DNA of 32,257 bases from Hyphomonadaceae bacterium (GTDB lineage Bacteria; Pseudomonadota; Alphaproteobacteria; Caulobacterales; Hyphomonadaceae): NCBI GenBank assembly GCA_030697555.1, contig JAUYPV010000052.1, positions 1 through 32,257 of the forward strand. Direction: 5' to 3'. The first letter of the stretch is position 1. Every line of letters begins with the position of its first letter. A program made the position numbers and the translations under genes. Below are positions 9,767 to 16,113 of this stretch, in pieces. The notes beneath the pieces were generated by a model. That model was not told where the DNA came from and did no database searches. It saw only the letters and a program-made list of their open reading frames with translations.

Positions 9767-9843
9767 TGGCGCGAGTGACGGGGCTCGAACCCGCGACCTC
9801 CGGCGTGACAGGCCGGCACTCTAACCAACTGAGCTACACCCGC
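9767..9843 (-). tRNA. tRNA-Asp (anticodon GUC)
   Basis: Read on the minus strand from 9843, a complete 77-nt cloverleaf is visible including an encoded CCA (9769-9767). The acceptor stem GCGGGTG pairs with CACTCGC (one G-U). The D-loop is AGCTCAGTTGGTTAGAGT-like. The anticodon loop is CTGTCAC with GTC at its centre. The T-arm has GGTTCGAGCCC. The discriminator is G, as expected for tRNA-Asp. Confidence 0.97.
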
Positions 9844-9868
9844 ACTAGACCGGGATTGAGGGAGGAGG

Positions 9869-9896
9869 GTTTAGGCGCCGCCGCCCCCCGGGTCAA
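9869..9896 (-). promoter_or_regulatory. Candidate promoter for tRNA-Asp
   Basis: The minus strand has TTGACC (9896-9891), a 16-nt GC-rich spacer and CTAAAC (9874-9869). The tRNA 5' end is 26 nt further on, leaving a leader of about 18 nt, normal for a tRNA gene. The -35 match is good and the -10 match fair. Confidence 0.5.
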
Positions 9897-9937
9897 GCGG
9901 ATTGCTGCCCGGAATCACCGGGTTCCCCGGGGGCGTT

Positions 9938-10681
9938 TCAGCGCGAGCCGAGCGCCTGCCGCAGCACCAGGGCGCTCCCCTCGGGCTTGAAGCCTATTCC
10001 GGTCAGCGCCTCGATCGCCGATCCCTGGGCGTTAAGCACGGTGGCGGTCATGTCCATGTCCAGCCGGGGAGAGATGTACATCGTGGCGACGACATCCTCC
10101 CCTGTCGGGGCTTTCCCTGTCGCTTCCAACTGCACCTGGCCGTCCTTGCAGGTCACCGGCCCGCGCAGCTCCGGCCCGGTCCAGCCCTTCACCGTCACCT
10201 TGGCCAGCGCGTCGGTCCAGACCTCGCCGCTCGCCCGCTCGCAGGCATTGCCAGCGAACTTCAGGTCCTTCACTTCCAACATGAACTGGCCGTCGGTCGC
10301 CGCCACGGCCTGCGGCATACCCGTGATCATGCCGGCCTTGCCGGAGATCTTGAGGTTCGAAAGTTCGAACGCCTGTCCGCCGATCGGATAGCTGATATCG
10401 GTCTCGCCCGCGAAACCCTCCCGCGCCAGCCCGACCCTGCCGCCGACCTTGCCGGAAAACAGCGCGCCGAAGTCGGCCTTCATGGTGAGGTCGCCGATCT
10501 TCTGCTGGCCGTAGGAGACAGACGTCAGCTTGCCGTCCCACACGCTGCCGCTCGCCGCGGTGTACTTGAAATTCGGCGCCTGCTTCGCCGCGAACTCGGC
10601 CGCCATCGACAGCGGCAACATCGCAACCGCCCCGGCAAGGACGACCACAACAGCCAGCACGATGAAAATCACGAGCTTCAT
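9938..10681 (-). CDS. Type II secretion system protein N-like (GspN)
   Basis: This 247-aa bitopic inner-membrane protein has one N-terminal transmembrane helix (MKLVIFIVLAVVVVLAG) followed by a periplasmic beta-rich domain. The stretch MLPLSMAAEFA...ASGSVWDGKL, where a Leu-Pro precedes a later G-x-V-W-x-G motif, is characteristic of the GspN family. GspN is an accessory component of type II secretion in some proteobacteria. The start at 10681 is preferred over an ATG at 10702 because an AGGGGAT element lies about 10 nt before it, whereas the upstream ATG abuts its only GAGG. No other gsp gene is in the window. It lies between the tRNA-Asp and the DUF6702/M1 pair. The family call is from pattern memory. 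Confidence 0.72.
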   Translation of the reverse strand: MKLVIFIVLAVVVVLAGAVAMLPLSMAAEFAAKQAPNFKYTAASGSVWDGKLTSVSYGQQKIGDLTMKADFGALFSGKVGGRVGLAREGFAGETDISYPIGGQAFELSNLKISGKAGMITGMPQAVAATDGQFMLEVKDLKFAGNACERASGEVWTDALAKVTVKGWTGPELRGPVTCKDGQVQLEATGKAPTGEDVVATMYISPRLDMDMTATVLNAQGSAIEALTGIGFKPEGSALVLRQALGSR

Positions 10682-10773
10682 TGGGGCGTATCCCCTGATC
10701 ATCCTCGGGCCGCAACGACCCTCGCCCCTCGCCTGCGGAAATCTCTAACTTGCTGTGCCGCTCAACGCCAGAG

Positions 10774-11292
10774 CTACAACAGATCCTTCGCCAGCTTCGC
10801 GCCATCCTTGCCGGAAAAGATCAGCGTGCGTGTCCGTTTGTCGAGCTTGACGTTGACGAGGTTGGTCTGCTGGTCGAACACGTCGCGGAGGATCTGGTTG
10901 TCGACCGTCAGTTCCGGTGGCGGCGCGGCCAGCTTGGCTTCCTGATAGAGCAGGATTGCCTCGGACTCGAACTCCGCGCCAAGCGGCTGTAGCGCAATCT
11001 TGCCCGCGGGTCCCGACAGCGAGAAATGACCCTCTATATAGAGCATCAACTGCGCCTGGTTTCGCACCTGCGTGATGTCGATCGCCGAGACGCCCGCCGA
11101 TTGCGCCAGCCCCACCTCCGCGTCGTGCGCGTGCAGCCGGTGCATCACCTCGATCATCGAGCGCGATGGATTCCAGCTCACCGTGGTCAGTACCGACTGC
11201 GAGCGATGCGCGAACGCGGACGGGGCGATGACTAGCGCGCTTCCAGCCACCATCAGCAGCCTGCGCGTCAGTTTTTGCCCCGCTCTGTTCAT
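10774..11292 (-). CDS. DUF6702-like secreted protein
   Basis: This 172-aa protein has a cleavable-looking signal peptide containing twin arginines (TRRLLMVAGSALVIAPSAFA), so Tat export is possible but Sec cannot be excluded; cleavage is likely after AFA. The mature part begins HRSQSVLTTVSWNPSRSMIEV and keeps the His/Asp-rich RLHAHDAEVGLAQ motif. It resembles DUF6702 proteins, which I recall as small periplasmic proteins of unknown function encoded next to M1-type peptidases. Its ATG overlaps the M1 peptidase stop by 4 bp (ATGA), so the two are translationally coupled and probably work together. Confidence 0.7.
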   Translation of the reverse strand: MNRAGQKLTRRLLMVAGSALVIAPSAFAHRSQSVLTTVSWNPSRSMIEVMHRLHAHDAEVGLAQSAGVSAIDITQVRNQAQLMLYIEGHFSLSGPAGKIALQPLGAEFESEAILLYQEAKLAAPPPELTVDNQILRDVFDQQTNLVNVKLDKRTRTLIFSGKDGAKLAKDLL

Positions 11293-13736
11293 TGCGGATT
11301 GGTCCCTGGCGTCAGCGGCGCGGCCGGGCTAGCCGGCTCTTCCTTCGCCTTCAGCTCGACCAGCGCGTCCGCCATCTGGTTGCGCCCAGCCATCTGGTTC
11401 ATCCGGAAGACTTCGAGGCGGCTCGGCGCGACGCGCTGCGGGAATGCGTTGTTCGACGCATCCGCATCAGCGATCTGATGACGCGCATCCACTTCAACCG
11501 ACACGATCTTCTTCGTCTCCACGAATTGCTTCGTCACCTTTTCGTTGTTCACGCGCCAGATCTCTGCCGGGATCATCACTTCCTTCACCGACCCGTCCTC
11601 GTACGTGAACTTCAGCGGCAATGGCGACACCAGCCCGCCAACGTTCTCGAAGTCCATGAAGTAGACATACGGGTTGTCGCGCAGCGCGCGCTCGAGCGCC
11701 GACTTGTCCGGCTCCTTCAGGCCTTCCTTCCAGGTCTCGTAGTCGTTGAGGTCCTTGTTGTTGACCGCGAACTCGTCGTTGTCGTTGTAGAAATCCTTCG
11801 CCTCGGGGTGCTTGTCCACATAGGTCTGCAGTCCCTGCGCCTTGTTGCCCGCAACGGTGGGCGCCTCAGGTTGCCTCATTTCACGACGTTCGCGCGACAA
11901 CTTGCCTTCTACGTTCGGATCCTTGGTGTTCAGCCGGTATTCCCGCACACCGCTCAGCGCCACGTCCACATGGTCGGTCGTGTAGAACCAGCCGCGCCAG
12001 AACCAGTCGAGGTCCGTGCCCGACGCATCTTCCATCGTGCGGAACAAGTCCGCCGGCGTCGGTCGCTTGAACATCCAGCGCTTCGCATACTCCTTGAACG
12101 CGAAATCGAACAGCTCGCGCCCCATCACCGTCTCGCGCAGCACCGTCAGCGCCGCCGTCGGCTTCGAATAGGCGTTCGGCCCGAACTGCACGAGCGATTC
12201 CGAATTGGTCATGATCGGAACCTGGTTCTCGCTCGTCATGTAGGACGTGATCGAGTCCAGCACGTTCGGCGCTGCCTGTGATCCCGCCGGGAAATCGTCT
12301 TCCCAGAGATACTCAGCCTGCGCCTCGAGAAAGGAGTTGATACCCTCGTCCATCCACGTCCACTGGCGCTCGTCCGAGTTGACGATCATCGGGAAATAGT
12401 TGTGGCCCACCTCGTGGATCACGACGCCGATCAGGCCGTATTTGGCGTTACGAGTGTAGGTCTTGTGTCCCGTCTTCTCGTCTTTCACCGGCCGGTAGCC
12501 GTTGAACGAGATCATCGGATATTCCATCCCACCGCTCAGCCACGTGTTGACCGAGATCGCGTTCGGATAGGGATACGGGAACGAGAAAGACGAATAGACG
12601 TCGATCGTGTGCGCCACCGCCCGCGTGGAATAGAGCGACCACAGCGGGTCGGCCTCGTTCGGGAAGAAGGACTGCGCCAGCACCTCGCCGCCCACGGGTT
12701 GCTTCACACCCATCGCATCCCAGATGAACTTGCGCGACGACGCCCACGCGAAATCGCGGACATTGCTGGCCTTCCAGCGCCACGTCTTGGTGGCGGTCGT
12801 GCCTTCCTTCTCGTTCGCCAGCGCCTCGTCCGGCGTCACGATGTACATCGGCTTCGCCGCCGAGCGCGACTGCGCCAGCCTGCTGCGCTGCTCCGCGCTC
12901 AGCACCTGGTTGGGGTTCTGCAGCGTGCCGGTCGCGCCCATGACATGATCCGCCGGCACCGTGATCGACACGTCGTAATTGCCGAACTCGAGCGTGAATT
13001 CGCCCGCGCCCAGGAACTGCTTGTGCTGCCAGCCAGTGTAGTCGGTGTAAGCGACCAGCCGCGGGAACCACTGCGCCTGAAAGTAGATGTACGTGTCGTT
13101 GTCGCGGAAGTGCTCATATCCCGAACGGCCGCCGAACAGACCTTGGTCGACGACGTTGAACGCCCATGAGATCTTGAACGTCGCCGTCTGTCCCGGCCGC
13201 AGCGCCGCCGGCATGTCGACGCGCATCATAGTGTCGTTGATCACATAGTGCAGCGCCCGCCCCGAGCCGTCCGTCACCGACTGGATCTCGAACCCATGCG
13301 GCTTGTCGGCATACGACTGAAGCTGCCGCAACTGCCCGATGCTCAGCACGTCGCTCGACGATTGCCCCGGCGCCGGCGTCGCCCGCGCCGATTTCCGCGA
13401 GACCGAATCCTGCTTGAAGATGTTCTGGTCGAGCTGGAACCACGCATAGCTCAACTGATGCGGCGAGTTGTTCTTGTAGGTGACAGTCTCGCTCGCCGTG
13501 ATCCGCTTGGCATTCTCGTCCAGCGTCGCGTTGATGACGTGATCGGCTTCCTGCTGCCAGTAAGCTTCTCCCGGCGCGCCCGAAGCCGTCCGGTAGGTAT
13601 TCGGCGTCGGCAGATCGACTTCAAGCTGCCTGAACTTGTCGTCGTAATTCCCCTTGGTCTGCTTGTTCGCGTCCGCCCATGCGGGCGTGCAGGCCAGAAT
13701 CGCCGCAACAGCGGCGGCAAACCACGACCGATTCAT
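11289..13736 (-). CDS. M1 family zinc metallopeptidase, secreted
   Basis: This 815-aa gluzincin aminopeptidase-like protein has a signal peptide (MNRSWFAAAVAAILACTPAWA). Zinc ligands are His441 and His445 in HEVGH plus Glu464, exactly HExxH-x18-E as in M1 enzymes. The exopeptidase-type motif is GGMEYP (402-407) in place of the classic GAMEN. The N-terminal beta-sandwich covers about residues 60-300 and helical/unknown regions follow to the C-terminus, which ends in a Pro/Ala-rich tail. It should degrade peptides in the periplasm or at the cell surface. The start at 13736 has GGGAG about 8 nt upstream. A Caulobacter-type promoter lies about 40 bp upstream, and the DUF6702-like gene overlaps its stop. 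Confidence 0.95.
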   Translation of the reverse strand: MNRSWFAAAVAAILACTPAWADANKQTKGNYDDKFRQLEVDLPTPNTYRTASGAPGEAYWQQEADHVINATLDENAKRITASETVTYKNNSPHQLSYAWFQLDQNIFKQDSVSRKSARATPAPGQSSSDVLSIGQLRQLQSYADKPHGFEIQSVTDGSGRALHYVINDTMMRVDMPAALRPGQTATFKISWAFNVVDQGLFGGRSGYEHFRDNDTYIYFQAQWFPRLVAYTDYTGWQHKQFLGAGEFTLEFGNYDVSITVPADHVMGATGTLQNPNQVLSAEQRSRLAQSRSAAKPMYIVTPDEALANEKEGTTATKTWRWKASNVRDFAWASSRKFIWDAMGVKQPVGGEVLAQSFFPNEADPLWSLYSTRAVAHTIDVYSSFSFPYPYPNAISVNTWLSGGMEYPMISFNGYRPVKDEKTGHKTYTRNAKYGLIGVVIHEVGHNYFPMIVNSDERQWTWMDEGINSFLEAQAEYLWEDDFPAGSQAAPNVLDSITSYMTSENQVPIMTNSESLVQFGPNAYSKPTAALTVLRETVMGRELFDFAFKEYAKRWMFKRPTPADLFRTMEDASGTDLDWFWRGWFYTTDHVDVALSGVREYRLNTKDPNVEGKLSRERREMRQPEAPTVAGNKAQGLQTYVDKHPEAKDFYNDNDEFAVNNKDLNDYETWKEGLKEPDKSALERALRDNPYVYFMDFENVGGLVSPLPLKFTYEDGSVKEVMIPAEIWRVNNEKVTKQFVETKKIVSVEVDARHQIADADASNNAFPQRVAPSRLEVFRMNQMAGRNQMADALVELKAKEEPASPAAPLTPGTNPQ

Positions 13737-13765
13737 CCACAGGCTCCCGGAAATGTCTGACCCGA

Positions 13766-13793
13766 GTTTTAGCGATTATCGATGAAGAGTCAC
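13766..13793 (-). promoter_or_regulatory. Caulobacter-type promoter of the M1 peptidase gene
   Basis: The minus strand reads GTGACTC (13793-13787), 13 nt, then GCTAAAAC (13773-13766). This matches the Caulobacter housekeeping consensus TTGACGS-N10-14-GCTANAWC, with a perfect -10 and a -35 differing at two positions. The predicted start is about 25 bp before the M1 ATG. The -35 contains GAGTC, a GANTC methylation-type site. Confidence 0.6.
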
Positions 13794-13874
13794 CGTGGTG
13801 TTACGATCCATGCAGGTTTCGCGTGTGAGGTGATCAGGCCCCGGACCGCCCTGAAATCAGGCCCGGAAATGAAG

Positions 13875-13900
13875 GGGCCGGCGTCTTTCAACGCCGGCCC
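13875..13900 (-). terminator. Strong hairpin, possible terminator
   Basis: GGGCCGGCG (13875-13883) and CGCCGGCCC (13892-13900) form a perfect 9-bp stem with an 8-nt loop. On the minus strand it is followed by CTTCATTTCC, a pyrimidine-rich but not pure-T stretch, so intrinsic termination is plausible but weak. It could end the CoA-transferase transcript (about 200 bp downstream of its stop) or a short RNA from the gap. Confidence 0.5.
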
Positions 13901-13916
13901 AGTTACACAGGAACAG

Positions 13917-13958
13917 ATACCGGAGAACCATCGAGGGACATCAAGGCAGCCCCGGTAT
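13917..13958 (-). repeat. 7-bp inverted repeat upstream of the hairpin
   Basis: ATACCGG (13917-13923) is complementary to CCGGTAT (13952-13958), with 28 nt between the arms. Together with the adjacent 9-bp hairpin it would give a two-stem RNA on the minus strand. Confidence 0.5.
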
Positions 13959-14010
13959 GTGCTCGTTCTATGGGAGTGAGTCTGAACGCGGACTGTGGCG
14001 GTTGTTGTCC

Positions 14011-14038
14011 ATAATTCAGGTTGGTTTTAAATATCCAA
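14011..14038 (-). promoter_or_regulatory. Possible promoter inside the 13.7-14.1 kb gap
   Basis: The minus strand has TTGGAT (14038-14033), a 16-nt spacer and AATTAT (14016-14011). A transcript from about 14004 ending at the 13875-13900 hairpin would be about 130 nt and contain both stems. The boxes are partial matches in an AT-richer patch. Confidence 0.25.
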
Positions 14039-14103
14039 GCCACTGACTTCACGCCATATTTCAGGCTGAATCGCAGGCTAACCGGACCGCCCCCAACCCG
14101 GTA

Positions 14104-15243
14104 TCAGGCCTGCGCGACCGCCCCTGACTTCAGGAAGGCGGCCGCCTGTTCAGGCTCCACGCCCCAGTCCTTCAGTACGTCGCCGGAATGTTTTCCGGGC
14201 CGCGCCGGCACGCCATTGATCGCTCCCGCCGTACGCGAAAAACGCGGCGCCGGTCCGGGCTGGATCGCGCCGAACGCGGTCTGGAACGTTTCGCGGGCGA
14301 CATTGTGCGGATGCTTCGGCGCCTCTTCCATCGAGAGCACTGGCGCGACGCACGCGTCCGTCCCGTCGAATACCTTCATCCATTCATCGCGCGTCTTGGT
14401 GCGGATGCGATCCGCGATCACCCGCGAATAGTGCGGCCAGTTGGTGCGATCCATCCGCGCCGGAAAATCCGCGTCGTCGAGGCCGAGGCCCTTGGCGAGC
14501 ACGACATGGAATTGCGGCTCGATCGCGCCGACCGCCAGCCAGTTCCCATCCGCGCATTCATACGTGTCGTAGAAATGCGCCCCGCCATCCAGCAGGTTGT
14601 CGCCACGCTTGTCGTTCCAGATTCCAGCGTGGCGCATGCCGTAGAACATCGTCATTAGAGACGCAGCGCCATCGATCATCGCGCAGTCCACCACCTGGCC
14701 CTTGCCCGACGTCCGCGCCTCGATGATCCCCGCGCACAAGCCGAACGCGAGATAGAGCGCCCCGCCGCCATAGTCGCCAACAAGGTTGAGCGGCGGCGCC
14801 GGCGCCTCGCCTGCCCGTCCCATCGTATGCAGCGCGCCGATGAGCGCGATGTAGTCGATGTCGTGCCCCGCCATCGACGACCAGGGGCCAGTCTGCCCCC
14901 ATCCCGTCATGCGCCCATAGACCAGCTTCGGATTACGCTTCAGCGCTACGTCGGGCCCAACGCCCAGCCGCTCCATCACGCCGGGACGGAATCCTTCGAT
15001 CAGCGCGTCCGCCTTGTCGATCAGGCTCAACGCGGCTTCGACGCCATCCCAGCTCTTGAGATCGATGGCGATCGACCGCTTGCCGCGTCCCATCAGGTCC
15101 GGCGTTGCATTGCCCACCGACTCCTTGCGGTCGATGCGCACCACATCCGCGCCAAGGTCCGCCAGCAGCATGCCGCAGAAGGGCGCCGGGCCGATGCCTG
15201 CGAATTCCACAATCTTCACGCCAACGAGAGGGCCAGACGCCAT
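14104..15243 (-). CDS. CaiB/BaiF family CoA transferase, alpha-methylacyl-CoA racemase-like
   Basis: This 379-aa protein is a family III CoA-transferase fold member most like alpha-methylacyl-CoA racemase. The N-terminal signature GIGPAPFCGMLLADLGADVV (about 16-35) is the AMACR form. Catalytic residues equivalent to mycobacterial MCR His126, Asp156 and Glu241 are present as His127 (GHDID), Asp157 (GDYGGG) and Glu242 (AIEPQ). It would epimerise the 2-methyl centre of branched acyl-CoAs before beta-oxidation; a CoA-transfer role is the alternative. The ATG at 15243 has GGAG about 8 nt upstream. It follows an SDR gene by 96 bp, and that gap contains a perfect-arm palindrome. Confidence 0.9.
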   Translation of the reverse strand: MASGPLVGVKIVEFAGIGPAPFCGMLLADLGADVVRIDRKESVGNATPDLMGRGKRSIAIDLKSWDGVEAALSLIDKADALIEGFRPGVMERLGVGPDVALKRNPKLVYGRMTGWGQTGPWSSMAGHDIDYIALIGALHTMGRAGEAPAPPLNLVGDYGGGALYLAFGLCAGIIEARTSGKGQVVDCAMIDGAASLMTMFYGMRHAGIWNDKRGDNLLDGGAHFYDTYECADGNWLAVGAIEPQFHVVLAKGLGLDDADFPARMDRTNWPHYSRVIADRIRTKTRDEWMKVFDGTDACVAPVLSMEEAPKHPHNVARETFQTAFGAIQPGPAPRFSRTAGAINGVPARPGKHSGDVLKDWGVEPEQAAAFLKSGAVAQA

Positions 15244-15279
15244 GACTTTATCTCCGTTGAGTCCGACAAAACGCGGGAC

Positions 15280-15295
15280 TTGACGGTCACGTCAA
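15280..15295. promoter_or_regulatory. Palindromic operator candidate (LiuR-like)
   Basis: TTGACGGTCACGTCAA has perfect 6-bp arms (TTGACG/CGTCAA) around a 4-bp centre and lies 37 bp before the CoA-transferase start. It resembles the MerR-family LiuR motif as I remember it (TTGACGTnnACGTCAA-like), which controls branched-chain amino acid and acyl-CoA degradation genes in proteobacteria. The arms also supply a TTGACG -35-like box in the direction of the gene. Confidence 0.45.
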
Positions 15296-15339
15296 CCCTC
15301 GATCGGAGGCCGAGCCCGTCCTGACACCAGGTAAAGTCG

Positions 15340-16098
15340 CTATAGGCTCTGCGCATCATCCACGAGAACGTCGGCGCCCGTGACGAACTTCGCGCCATCC
15401 GAGGCGAGGAACAGCACAGCCTCGTCCAGGCTCTCCTCATCCATGATCCGCCGGCGCGGCGTCTTGCCGATCGTCTTCTGTCCGCCTTCCTGGTCGAGCC
15501 AGTCGCCCATTAGTTCGGTCGCGACATAACCCGGCGACAGCGCATTGACGTTGACGCCGTAGCGCGCCCACTCGCGAGCGAGCGAGCGCGTCATGTGCGC
15601 CACCGCCGCCTTCGAGGCGTTGTACGCTGTCACGTTCGGGATGACATGCCGCCCCGCCATGCTGCCGATGTTGACGATCCGCCCGCGGGTCGCCTTGTCC
15701 GGTCCCGCATTGACCAGCCGCCGCGCCGCTTCGCGCGCGACCATCCAGACCGCTGTGACGTTGAGATCCATGATCTTGCGGAATTCTTCAACACTCTGCG
15801 TCAGCGCATTATCCGAATGGGTGACGCCGGCGTTGTTGATCACAGTATCCACTAGCCCGAAGCGTTTCTCGGCGGCGTCATAGAGCGCGATGACATTCTC
15901 CTCGCTCGTTACGTCGCAGCCAACAGCCATGGCCTTGTCGACGCCGATCTCCTTCACGAGATCGTCCAGGCGCTCCTTGCGACGCGCGGCAACGATCACC
16001 TTCGCGCCCTCCCGCGCCAGCACGACAGCAAACCGCCGCCCCAGCCCGCTCGACGCGCCCGTCACCAGCGCCACACGTCCCTCAAGCCTGCCAGCCAT
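15340..16098 (-). CDS. SDR family NAD(P)-dependent oxidoreductase
   Basis: This is a 252-aa classical short-chain dehydrogenase. In numbering that includes an extra upstream codon, it shows the cofactor motif TGASSGLG (14-21), NNAG (89-92), catalytic Ser147 and the Tyr160-x3-Lys164 pair (YNASK), then LSPGYVATE. Arg residues after the second strand (AARRKERLDD) suggest NADP(H) preference. The substrate cannot be read; the adjacent AMACR-like gene suggests acyl-CoA or hydroxyacyl metabolism. I start at the ATG at 16098, since AGAGG lies 6 nt before it, rather than at the GTG one codon upstream. It follows mfd by 15 bp and is probably co-transcribed with it. Confidence 0.92.
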   Translation of the reverse strand: MAGRLEGRVALVTGASSGLGRRFAVVLAREGAKVIVAARRKERLDDLVKEIGVDKAMAVGCDVTSEENVIALYDAAEKRFGLVDTVINNAGVTHSDNALTQSVEEFRKIMDLNVTAVWMVAREAARRLVNAGPDKATRGRIVNIGSMAGRHVIPNVTAYNASKAAVAHMTRSLAREWARYGVNVNALSPGYVATELMGDWLDQEGGQKTIGKTPRRRIMDEESLDEAVLFLASDGAKFVTGADVLVDDAQSL

Positions 16099-16113
16099 CA
16101 CGCACCTCTAACT

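Larger units (their letters stand above)
13737..14103. other. Intergenic region with inverted repeats and no convincing gene
   Basis: These 367 bp lie between the CoA-transferase stop and the M1 start, both on the minus strand. They hold the M1 promoter, a 9-bp perfect hairpin (13875-13900), a 7-bp inverted repeat (13917-13923 with 13952-13958) and an AT-richer patch near 14010-14040 with promoter-like boxes. A 65-codon plus-strand frame at 13782-13979 has no recognisable protein features and no good ribosome-binding site. Confidence 0.6.

Noticed and set aside
13782-13979. 65-codon plus-strand frame in the 13.7-14.1 kb gap
   Set aside because: No good Shine-Dalgarno, and it runs through the M1 promoter and both inverted repeats; better explained as non-coding.
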